Of a DNA stretch of 64,000 nt, positions 22,013-31,924 are shown one piece after another. The notes below the pieces were generated by a model. That model was given only the letters and a program-made list of their open reading frames with translations. It did no database searches and was not told where the DNA came from. The DNA comes from Siphonodentalium dalli. Lineage: Eukaryota; Mollusca; Scaphopoda; Gadilida; Siphonodentaliidae. The position numbers and the translations under genes are program-made. The stretch lies in assembly GCA_032622095.1 (NCBI GenBank), contig CP136069.1:125817450-125881449 (forward strand), read 5' to 3'. Position 1 is the first letter of the stretch, and each line of letters starts with the position of its first letter.

Positions 22013-23639
22013 GTCACTGAACAATGTTGTGATCCACTGCAACCCTGGCAATTTACATGCACTTCGATCTGATTGTACAGTAGTTACACCAATCAATGTT
22101 CCAGCACTAGCTTTTCTTCTTCAAGGCTATGATCAACAGCAAGTTAATTTCCTAGTCAATGGTTTCCGGCATGGTTTCAATTTAGAATGTCAAATGTCGG
22201 TCATGAATTTACATGTTAACAATCTTAAATCAGCTCTGGAGCTGCCACATATTGTTGAAAAGAAATTGAAGGCCGAGCTAGCTGCTAATCGTATAGCAGG
22301 CCCATTTCCTGCTCCTCCATTTGCATCATTTCACGTTTCACCACTTGGAGTGGTCCCAAAGAAAACACCAGGGGAGTATCGCATGATACACCACTTATCT
22401 TTTCCGGAGGGTTGTCCCGTTAACGATGGTATACCGCATGAACAATCAGTGGTTCACTACTCCTCCGTGCAGGATGCCATTACAATTATCAAACAAACCG
22501 GGGTTGGGGCAGTGCTTTTGCGTATTGATGTACTTTCTGCCTTTCGTTTGGTGCCAGTCCGAATGGAGGATCATCACTTGCTGGGTTTTAAGTGGAATGA
22601 GTGCCTGCCAATGGGTTGCAGTCGGTCATGTCTTTTGTTCGAGAGCCTCAGCACTGCAATTGAGTGGATAGCCACCACAAAACTTCACATACCACTGGTG
22701 CACTATCTTGATTATTTCTGTCTGATCCTTAGCAGCTATAAAGAAGCCGATTTGGCATTACAATTATTTCTGGACATGTGTGATATTTTAGGGGTTCCGA
22801 TAGCACATGAGAAAACCCTGGGCCCAAGTACAACTTTGGAATTTCTCGGCATACAGTTGGATTCATGTCGCATGGAGGCTACTTTGCCTTTGGACAAAAT
22901 TAAGAAATGTCAAGCAGAAATTAGGCAACTTCTTAATATGGAGAAGGCTACACTCAAACAACTTCAATCAATCATCGGTACTCTGAGTTTTGCCTGCTCG
23001 GTGGTCGTTCCTGGTCGGGTGTTTCTGCGACGGCTTATTAACATATCTATGAAGCTCAAGCACCCATCCCACCGGGCACGACTGACGAGGGAGGTAAAGC
23101 TTGACTTGCAATTATGGCTTTCTTTTCTGCAGGGATATAATGGAAAAACTTTCTTTTTAGAGGAACAGTGGATTTCTGCAGATAAAATTCACATGTACAC
23201 AGATGCTGCCTCCACCCTTGGGTTTGGCGGTATTTGTGGCAAGTTTTGGTTTTATGGGGAATGGCCACCTGCAGCCAAGAGGCTTAACATTGCCATTTTG
23301 GAGCTTTATCCCATCTGGTTAGCCCTTAACATTTGGGGACATCGTTAAAAAAATCATAAGCTCATGCTCCATTCGGATAATGCGGCAGTTGTGGCTATCA
23401 TTAATTCTCAAACAACTACAGATTCTAGTCTTTTAAAACTTCTTCGTTTGCTTGTCTTAATTACACTCAAATTTAATATCGTTATTCGATGTCAGCATAT
23501 TGCGGGTAAGGACAATCGCTTATCGGATCTGCTCTCGAGGTTGCAGGTAGACGAGTTCAGACAACAGGCGCCATGGGCAGTAGCCGAACCTACAGCGATA
23601 CCACCTCAGCTGACCATCGGCAACTTATTTCCACTATGA
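21930..23639 (+). pseudogene. pol: Ngaro reverse transcriptase-RNase H with mutated active site and internal stop
   Basis: The frame is open from 21741; the first ATG is at 21930. PLGVVPKKTPGEYRMIHHLSF is RT block 1, RIDVLSAFRLVPV carries the first catalytic Asp, LPMGCSRSCLLFE is block 4, and YLDYFCLI stands where family members have YLDDF, so one catalytic Asp is Tyr. IHMYTDAASTLGFGG and LHSDNAAVVAIIN are RNase H blocks, and IAGKDNRLSDLLSR is its C-terminal motif. A TAA at 23346-23348 splits RNase H, with the same frame continuing to 23639. The gene would copy the element's RNA but should be inactive here. Confidence 0.92.
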
Positions 23640-24526
23640 AGCATCTAGCTGATCAGGCTATGGCCACGACAACTAAAGAAACTTACAGCAAATATTGGGG
23701 AAACTTTTTAGCTTTCTGTCAGAAGTATAATCTTTCAACCGAAATACCTATCTCGGTTGGTACGGTTTGTCTTTTTGTGGCCCACTTATATAATGCTTCT
23801 TATGGGGTGGCAACAGTACGCACGGTGTTATCGGTTATTAGTTTCTTTCATAAAATACAAGGTGTCGGTGACCCAACTAAAGATTTTTATCTCCAGAAAT
23901 TAATCATTGGTTTTCAAAAGTCTCGTCCTTCCTGCGACCTCCGCATGCCTGTCACATTGTCCTTACTTGAGCGTTTCCTACAAGCAATTCCGCAGTGTGT
24001 ATCGAGTAACTATCAATCTAGGCTTTTCAGCGCAATGTTTGTTTTTGCCTTTTTTACCTTGTCTCGCATCGGAGAAATCTGTGTTACACGCGAATCACAT
24101 TCCCATATGGTTATAACAGCAAATGATGTTATTTGGAAAGAAGACGAGATCGTAATACGGTTTCGTCATTTCAAGCACAATGTTTCAGGGACACCACACT
24201 TTATCGCAATCCGGCCTCGATCGGCAGAGTTACTTTGTCCCTTTCGGATTATGCAGCAGTATAGGCAGACTCGGGGTCATGCCGAAGCCCCCCTATTTTG
24301 CCACCCAGATGGCAAAGGTATTCATTGCCGTTTGTTTGATCAAGTATTGGCACAAGTTTTGACATACCTTAATTTAGATGGGCAAGTCTTTAAAGCGCAT
24401 TCATTCCGTATTGGCGGTGCTTGTCTTGCCGCAGCACGTGGTTTCTCCGATGCACAGATTCGGTCTTTAGGTCGATGGCAGTCAGACGCATTTAAAAAGT
24501 ACATCCGTCCACCAGTTCTTTATTAA
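23573..24526 (+). CDS. Ngaro tyrosine recombinase
   Basis: A 317-residue ORF overlapping the end of RNase H by 67 bp. LADQAMATTTKETYSKYWGNFLAFCQKY is the SAM-like core-binding domain. The catalytic domain shows the Arg in LSRIGEICV, HSFR (HxxR) near residue 275, GRWQSD, and the Tyr nucleophile in FKKYIRP near residue 312. All catalytic residues I would expect are present, so this ORF may still be functional. It would integrate the circular DNA intermediate by strand exchange. It replaces the DDE integrase of LTR elements. Confidence 0.95.
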   Translation: MGSSRTYSDTTSADHRQLISTMKHLADQAMATTTKETYSKYWGNFLAFCQKYNLSTEIPISVGTVCLFVAHLYNASYGVATVRTVLSVISFFHKIQGVGDPTKDFYLQKLIIGFQKSRPSCDLRMPVTLSLLERFLQAIPQCVSSNYQSRLFSAMFVFAFFTLSRIGEICVTRESHSHMVITANDVIWKEDEIVIRFRHFKHNVSGTPHFIAIRPRSAELLCPFRIMQQYRQTRGHAEAPLFCHPDGKGIHCRLFDQVLAQVLTYLNLDGQVFKAHSFRIGGACLAAARGFSDAQIRSLGRWQSDAFKKYIRPPVLY

Positions 24527-25535
24527 GCTATAAACTTGTAATTTTTCTATCCTCAGGGACCTGGCTACCATAACCATATATTCAATCATTATGATGTTTA
24601 TTAATGACCATTTATCATCAGTGAACACTTTTGTTGGGGGGGGGGTGGTAGTTTTCTTTTGTTGAGCCTGTCGTTACAGGCCAAAGGATTTCTGCCATCT
24701 CTTTCAACTTTGGAGTCGAGTCTTGATCCTCATTTGGAGCTTGTCGTCACAAGCTAGAGGACCAAGACAGTGGCTGCATACTTTGTAGATGTCATGCAAG
24801 GTTTTTCTTTTCCTTGTGATCAATTTTGCTTTTCAAGTTTTTCTGATAGGATGAGCTTATTGTGCAGTTTTCGGGGGAGGGCCTGGTCTTCATTTGTCCA
24901 GAGCATGTTGTCTATTCCAATGGGGGGCCATGCCTGGCTATCACATGACAAGTTTGTCAAAATGACGCTACAAATGGCTATCCTCTGTCGAGGATAGCCA
25001 GAAATAAATGTATTGTATGGTAGTATAGAGAATTTGGCATGCCGTAGTTCATTTAGTCAAATCGAGAGTGAGCGATCCTTTCTATGAAAGGCTAGATATG
25101 CGGATGTATATAATTGTTGGTGTGGTTTGTGTTGTTTCCCACTGTGATACTTACTCTTGGGTGCCGGGTAAACGTGCTGGCACGCTTATTAATTTTGGAG
25201 AAATATGTTGGCCATCACTATTATTTGGTCATGATATATATAGTGAAAATGCCACCAATATTAATAATTTTAGGGGTAAATGTAAGCCAGCACGTTTATT
25301 CAGCCATCACGTTTGTTTGGCACCTGCGAGTGATTAAGTTACCTCATGCGTTAAGTGCCAAAAAATACCTAGAGGTCTTTCTACACTGGGTGTTTTCATT
25401 GTATATAATTATGTGATAATCTTGTTTCTTCTATGGCAGCATTGGAAGTAAGGGTTTCCCTGTCCGCTCCTTTTCTTTCTCTGTGGGTGCATGTCTTGAA
25501 TTTCGCAAACTCAGTAGGCTCAATTTCAGCCATAT
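24527..25535 (+). other. Ngaro 3' non-coding region with three stem-loops and a poly(A) signal
   Basis: Three GTCG-containing hairpins: GCCTGTCGTTACAGGC (24666-24681), AGCTTGTCGTCACAAGCT (24738-24755), and an 11-bp stem TGGCTATCCTC with loop TGTC (24975-25000). The last is followed at once by AATAAA (25003-25008), a likely poly(A) signal. The structures may mark RNA ends or aid packaging. No gene is seen; the apparent ORFs are not recognisable. Confidence 0.6.
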
Positions 25536-25828
25536 GGCGTTTTACACCCACATTAGTGTTACATAACTGGTTACAAGCAAAACATTTGATGCGAAAGCTA
25601 TTCCTAAAATTCATGAACAGCAATAACTATGTACATTGCTATTTTGTAAATGTTTCAACCAGAGGCGAGAATAAATCGTCGGACATGGAAATTATGTTTT
25701 AGTGTCTATTTATCCCAACAAATAAAAAAGGGGGTTATATGTTTGTTATGTCAAGGCTTGATAATAAGTCAGGGCATAACCTATGGGTCCAAACTCATGT
25801 CAAAGCTTTAAAGTGAGTCGGGGCATAA
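25536..25828 (+). repeat. Ngaro split direct repeat B1
   Basis: 293 bp, starting GGCGTTTTACACCCACATTA and ending GTCGGGGCATAA, directly abutting A2. Nearly identical to B2 at 26565-26857. Confidence 0.95.
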
Positions 25829-26163
25829 AAGATATTTACAAAGTAAAACTATTTATGTCAGGACGAACCAGTATCAATTCATTCTGTTGCAGGCCACACC
25901 GGGTCGTTCTTTCCGCTAGGGGTCGACAGAATGTAAACATCACATGGTATAAAAGACACAACGAAGTACCGTGTGCATAGTAAGTGAGGTGTGCATATTT
26001 AACCAATCACAGGGCGCGTTGCTTAACAGTGTTGGCTGTTAACCAATCGTATCACGCGTTAGAAAGCGCAGTTCGTAACTTAGCGTCAGGACGCTAATTA
26101 TTATTCATCACTTCCAGGAATACACAATACGGACAAAACAACAATCCAAAATAAATAATTTTC
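25829..26163 (+). repeat. Ngaro split direct repeat A2
   Basis: 335 bp, the second copy of A1. The B1-A2 junction is expected to match the circle junction of the replication intermediate. Confidence 0.95.
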
Positions 26164-26564
26164 CCTACCCTCCCTCCCAGATTTTGTGGCAAGAGTACTT
26201 GTAATCCTCTATTGCAATCATGGTTGGGTCATTCCCTTAACTTCTCTTGTCTTCAATGCTGCACATCACTCATTTTAATTATAAGAATGTTCCAGTTTTG
26301 GATTGTTAAACTTTTGTTAGTATTAATTGTTAAGCACTTATATTACATGTATACATAGATATATATTTTTGACATGTTATACCTTTGCTTATATCCATCT
26401 ACCTTATTGATTGTATATGTATGTTTCTTTTCATATTTCTGCTGATCGTTACAGGTCTGCCTAGCTTTTCCCAGGCAGTCCACCTGGTTTTGCATGCTGG
26501 CAGACCTACTGGTTGTATTCTTTTGGCTATTTTCGATTAACTCTCTGGCTTTGCAGAGGGTTTA

Positions 26565-26857
26565 GGCGTTTTACACCCACATTAGGGTTACATAACTGGT
26601 TACAAGCAAAAAATTTGATGCGAAAGCAATTCCTAAAATTCATGAACAGCAATAACTATGTACATTGCTATTTTGTAAATGTTTCAACCAGAGGCGAGAA
26701 TAAATCGTCGGACATGGAAATTATGTTTTAGTGTCTATTTATCCCAACAAATAAAAAAGGGGGTTATATGTTTGTTATGTCAAGGCTTGATAATAAGTCA
26801 GGGCATAACCTATGGGTCCAAACTCATGTCAAAGCTTTAAAGGGAGTCGGGGCATAA
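26565..26857 (+). repeat. Ngaro split direct repeat B2 (right end)
   Basis: 293-bp copy of B1 that ends the element. The 400 bp before it (26164-26564) are non-coding spacer containing ATCGTTACAGGTCTGCC near 26446, similar to the loop sequence of the 24.67-kb hairpin. Confidence 0.93.
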
Positions 26858-27230
26858 ATGGTGACTATGTGTTTACTCAGGCAAACATCGCATAGTTACG
26901 TGAAATGTCATCGCACGCCTTATATAGAAGCCGCTGTAGTTTTGAATACGTCCCATTTATTTATTTAAATATGTTTTATGGAGGTCTTGAATTGCATGCA
27001 CATCCAGCCTTAAATATGTGTATTACTTATATAGAAGAATTGCAACAAAGAAGAACTCACTATGATTTATCGCTTAACATACGAATAAAAAATTCCAATA
27101 CATAATGCAAAACAACGAGCCTCATACATGCAATATAATCTGCAACATGGTCCGGACATTTTCCAAAGAAAGGTCAAATTCTACTGATATAATAATGAAA
27201 TAGTTACTATCGTATATATATTATGTTGAA

Positions 27231-27480
27231 TCATTGTTGACATCTCATATATATTTCGAAGACCTCTGTCTGTCTGTCTGTATGTCCTTTATAGAATCGA
27301 AAACGGGTTGACCGATCGAGACCAAACTTCCTATCTAAAGGTAAAATCCTACGGGAATCGTCGACGTCGCATTTTGGACAAGCTCTGAGCACCGATTCTC
27401 CACTCCCAATAATCAAAATCACCGCAAACGCCACTTCGGGGGTTAAGGCATCAACGATCTTTATATTGACCATATTCGGA
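27231..27480. repeat. (GTCT)n-associated dispersed repeat
   Basis: GTCTGTCTGTCTGTATGTCC is followed by ATCGAAAACGGGTTGACCGATCGAGACC. The second part resembles TTTTCGACCGATCGGGACG at about 29330, so both belong to one repeat family. The apparent 80-residue minus-strand ORF is not recognised as a gene. Confidence 0.5.
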
Positions 27481-27634
27481 GGTTTTAAGGACTAACTCTC
27501 TTTATTACAATCGAAGCTGCTAAACGGTTACCCATGCGTAAAATACGGATGCAAAACGAAACGCGGAATGCAATTATCTCGATTAAAAAGGCAGAATGGG
27601 TTGTTGTGTCATATATGTCCTAGGAACAGCAGGC

Positions 27635-29232
27635 GGAGTCTGGAAAAAAATTGCACATATAGGGCCCAAAAACTTTTTTTCCGACCCCGAGGGACCCACC
27701 ACCCCATTTGTGCAAAAAAAAAAATTTTCCTCCAAAATTTTGGGGACCCACCCCCTTTCTCATGTTTTATATAAAAAATTCTGAGTTTTTTTAGCCGTTC
27801 TTCAATAACTGTGTTAACTGCCTTTCAATCCCATTCCACTATCATTTTTTTGGTGCAAACTCTTGCTGTGTACCATTAAGACTCAAGCAATAACATGCTT
27901 AATTGGTAAACACAGATCAGAAAAACGAAAAATAAACTGTATTTCCAGGTGTTTCCTGGTGTTTTCAGTATCTAACAACAATAATAAAGCATTGTGTAGG
28001 TACACTATATGTCACAAATCGCCCTAGACCCCATTATACATTTCGAAGTCAAAATTATCCAGATAAATGCGATCAATAATCCTACGATCGATTCATGACG
28101 TCATTCTAACGTCTACGGAACGCTGACAGCATAACGTTCGTTGTCAATATTTTAGCTAAAAAACGACACTTTTAAAATGTCTATAATTCGTAAAATATGC
28201 GATGTAGAGGGTGACAACAGGGCTGAGGGTGTTTACTGGGTCTATGTGACTAGAAATTAGCCTGTTGTCAGCTTCTACCCTCCAAGTTTAACGAAAGTAA
28301 CATTCTCGAGTTTGGCTCCCTGACTACATTATAGCCTTAATATATCGAGTGTGTTGTGTCTGACAGAGAACACTGGCCAGTGTAAATAGTGGTAAACAGG
28401 TCAGGGGTTCCACAATTATTTGTGCATGACCAAAGAACTCTTTAGTCTTATCCACCGGGGTGGGGTGGGGAGGGGAATTGTTTTTGGTTAGGTATACACC
28501 TAGATATATGGTTACCCCCCCCCGATATTAGTCGGCGGGTATATAGTTGACGTCTCGAGCCGTCCGTGCGTCAGTCCGTACAAACATTTTGCATTATAAC
28601 TCAAGAGTCGGTTGTCATATTTTGATGCCCTATGGCATGGTGACAGACCAGAAATGGGGAACGAATATGCATAATATCACGGATTGTGACCATCAATGCC
28701 TACCAGATTTATGGGCCCTGTTCGACTTTATGAAATTCAGTCCGTACAAAGTTTTTGCAATATAAGTTAAGTGTCAGTTGTCGAATTTTTATGCGGTTTG
28801 GTATGGTGATAGACCAGAATGATAGGGGAAGGATGTATGCACATATTACTGCATATCACAGGTTTCGCCTATCAATGCATACCAGAGTTACCGGCCTTGT
28901 TCCATCCGTAAACACGTTTTGCATTATTATAACTCAACCATGGGTTAAGTTTCCTGAACGCTATTACGGTGGTCCACTGTAAAGTGGGCCGGGATTCTGT
29001 GAAATCCAGAATGTTGCTAAATCTGAGGATAAAGAGTCACAATAGCTGCATATATAGCCCTATACCATGCACAATCATGGTACTAACATGCTTACAAACA
29101 ACATTACATGGTCAGTACTTGTAAATTGTTTGAAATAAAACCATTTTGGAAAAAAAATACAAGCACAATTTTTTCGGCCTCTGGACCACCCACCCACCCC
29201 GGCCCTATATACGGAATTTTTTTGCAGACTCC
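27635..29232 (+). mobile_element. TIR element C, copy 1 (internally deleted)
   Basis: The ends GGAGTCTGGAAAAAAATTGC and the complement of GCAGACTCC form imperfect inverted repeats of about 34 bp that include ATATAGGGCC. Copy 2 lies inverted at about 49736-52041. Shared blocks include TAATATATCGAGTGTGTTG (near 28340), GAACACTGGCCAGTGTAAAT, and the GC/GGAC region near 28510-28570. Copy 1 lacks the roughly 190-bp tandem units of copy 2. No transposase is seen. Confidence 0.78.
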
Positions 29233-29279
29233 CCCCTGGGAACAGGGGAATTTTTCATCGGGTCAGTCTTTGAGGGACG

Positions 29280-29640
29280 GGTACCATGAATTAATTCATG
29301 AAAAACAAAAAAAGCGTGTTGTGCTGTCTTTTCGACCGATCGGGACGAAACTTGGTACGTGTGTGTAGTTTGACCAGGCGGTCGTCCTTGTCGTATTGGC
29401 GAGCCCGTGCGACGCCCGTGCAGCGCATGCGCAGACGAGATCTCGGAAACGGGTGGAGCTATCGACTTGAAATTTGCTATGTGAATGTATCTTGCCCCGG
29501 ATACGATTTTTTATCGGGTCGCCGAGCCCGTGCGACGCAAGCTTCGCGCATGCGCAGACCAGATCTCGGAAACGGGTGGAGCTATCGACTTGAAATTTGG
29601 TTTTTGAATAGCCCGGACAACGTCGGGCTCATCGGCTAGT
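29280..29640. repeat. Two-copy tandem repeat with GCGCATGCGCAGAC
   Basis: About 29399-29480 and 29522-29600 are direct copies containing GAGCCCGTGCGACGC, GCGCATGCGCAGAC, AGATCTCGGAAACGGGTGGA and GCTATCGACTTGAAATTTG. The period is about 123 bp. GCGCATGCGC contains an NRF1-like site, noted only as a motif match. No gene. Confidence 0.7.
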
Positions 29641-30248
29641 TGTTATATATATTTGTTATTTTGACATCGGTCTCGTGAGGAAGTTTTATGTCATTAAACG
29701 ATTTATCTATCTATCTACGAATAATAACATTGATATTCAATGATTTCCCACAGGTAAATATAATTGACCATTATCTATCTGCCATATAGTCATCATGATT
29801 TGGTATAAACTAAAGAGTCGTACTATTTTTCGCTCAGTTTTAAATTTTCGAACCGACGGGTGCGCAAATTCGGCGTTGACCGGATTATACCGGAATTTAG
29901 AAAAAAAGTTATATCGGGAAACAATAACCGGAAAGAAATGCATATTATGGTATCAGTGTGTGAGTAAATGACTCTCCTATAAGAATACTGTACAAGAAAA
30001 GAAGATGCATGCATCAGATCCACATGAACTATTTTACAAGATTTAATCACGTATATTTGGAAAGTATTATAAATTTAATATATTTATTTATAACACAATT
30101 TAATAATTGGCCCCTAAATTCGGCCTCATGATTTAGCAAGACACACGTTTATTACCGACACGCACAGTGACGCGCTTAGAGCAATTATATCATTGGCAAC
30201 ACCAGAACATTAGTATTATGTTAATAGTCCAGTGCATTTGTGGCTTTC
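29641..30248. other. Unrecognised AT-rich sequence
   Basis: No gene, repeat partner or structure identified. Confidence 0.4.
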
Positions 30249-30733
30249 CCTCAAACTATTTGCAACAAAAGTTTCTCATTGGGAATAAGTACATTAGCCA
30301 ATTAAAAGCAACATGCTAAAAATAAAAAAGAATCAAGAAAGGCGAAATTGATGAATATGTGAATTTTGTGAAATAAATTTGTCAAAATTTGGTAAAATAC
30401 ACAATTTATAACTTTTCAACAATGTTTATAAAAATAATATTTCACAAGGCTTTCCATTTGTGTATCCATTTTTTAAAGTGCGTAGACAATCCTGAATACA
30501 GAACAGAAAACTTTTCCCAGATATGTTCAGTATTTTTCGGGTTATTTGCCTCAAAATATAACATATAAAAATATATATTCTTAAACAAATTGTGTTTTCC
30601 ATTACATGGACAGCCAAATTTGCCTGTGATCGAGAACGGGCGTGATGAAATAGGATATTTGAGGTCATACAACTCAATACATATAAATCCATATTCCCTT
30701 CATTTCTCATAACAACTTATGTATACATGGTTA

Positions 30734-31581
30734 TAGAGCCCGAAGTCGCCATCGTACGCCGCCGCCGCCAGCCATATTGGCCACAAGCCGCCGCCAGCCA
30801 TATTATTTCTAACGCCAGCCACATTTAAAAATCTCCGCCGCCGGAATTGTAAAATGGCTGAGCCATGTGCATGGGCTTATATGTCAAGCACAACTGTACT
30901 GTGAATCGCAAAGAACTAAACCCTATTGCCTAATATTGGCATACTCGCATGGTTGTTATATTATCGGAACACCTGCCCCTTAATGTGGAATAGACTATCC
31001 CAATGCATGCTTTCATATAACTGAATGGGCGCATCCATTCGGTATTGAAAGGGTTAAATTGTTTATATCGACAACACCCAGTCTCAGACATCACTGGCAT
31101 TTGTCAATATATACACATAAGAATAGAAAATAGTTTGAAATAGTATATATCATTACTATCCGGTTCATCATTCAATGATGCATGCATATATCGCAAGATG
31201 GTAGTGATGATAGCAGTCTGAAGTCGACAGAAGTCCCAATGTAACTACTTATACCGATTAGATGGGAAACTACATAGTATATCCATGCCAGTCCTTCGTG
31301 AATTTCGCCGTAATGGAAAAGCCCAACATCAAAAGATTACGTGTGGTCTGGAATTCTACGGGTTCACCACAAACGCTAAAAAAAACGGCATCTATAACCG
31401 ATAACAGGGGATTAGGAACATTTCGGAAACGGAAATACGCTGAATGATAACATCTCAGCCGGCTGAGCCGCCATATTTCGTCAGCCACGAACGTCGTGAC
31501 TGAGCCGGCTTAGCTAGCTAACCAGCCACGAAAATCGGTTGAGCCAGCCATGAAAACTATTTGTCGTGGCTTCGGGGTCTA
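30734..31581. mobile_element. 848-bp hAT-like MITE with 8-bp TSD
   Basis: The ends are TAGAGCCCGAAG and the complement of CTTCGGGGTCTA, matching the hAT terminal pattern YARNG. CATGGTTA flanks both sides (30726-30733, 31582-31589). Near the ends are clustered GCCGCC and CAGCCA motifs (AGCCATATT, GAGCCGGC), plausible sub-terminal binding sites. No transposase ORF. Confidence 0.9.
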
Positions 31582-31639
31582 CATGGTTATACACACTGTG
31601 AAAGAATTTCCTGAAACATTGTTTAGAAAATCAACTTAT

Positions 31640-31924
31640 GGCCCAATGAATCCTCAGTATTAACTTATTTCTAAAAATGCGATTTCGGGGCGCTTTTGTC
31701 CATTTACAAAGGTTTTTGTTTGTAAATAGTAAAAGCAATGTTCGTTTACCCTAAAACTCTTACGGTTGAATTCTGGTCTCAGGCCCAATGAATCCTCAGT
31801 ATTAACTTTTTTCTAAAAATGCGATTTCGGGGCGCTTTTGTCCATTTACAAAGGTTTTTGTTTGTAAATAGTAAAAGCAATGTTCGTTTACCCTAAAACT
31901 CTTACGGCTGAATTCTGGTCTCAG
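31640..31924. repeat. Near-perfect 142-bp tandem duplication
   Basis: The unit GGCCCAATGAATCCTCAGTA...GAATTCTGGTCTCA occurs at 31640-31781 and 31782-31924, differing at only a few bases. Confidence 0.95.

Larger units (their letters stand above)
18664..26857 (+). mobile_element. Complete Ngaro-type tyrosine-recombinase retrotransposon
   Basis: The order is A1 (18664-18998), SGNH hydrolase, gag, RT-RNase H, tyrosine recombinase, B1 (25536-25828), A2 (25829-26163), spacer, B2 (26565-26857). Both A copies are 335 bp and both B copies 293 bp. This split direct repeat layout, with B1-A2 contiguous, defines Ngaro/PAT-like elements, which integrate through a circular intermediate without target duplications. 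Repeats within each pair differ at only a few bases, so insertion looks recent. Yet the hydrolase is frameshifted, the RT catalytic motif is changed and RNase H has a stop, so this copy is non-autonomous. Confidence 0.95.

Noticed and set aside
18664-26163. LTR retrotransposon with 335-bp LTRs
   Set aside because: The second direct-repeat pair (B1/B2), the tyrosine recombinase in place of a DDE integrase, and the absence of a protease or LTR-like TG...CA ends fit Ngaro instead.
29298-29639. 113-residue ORF with repeated RRARAT-like segments
   Set aside because: It is a translation of a two-copy DNA tandem repeat; the frame is open by chance.
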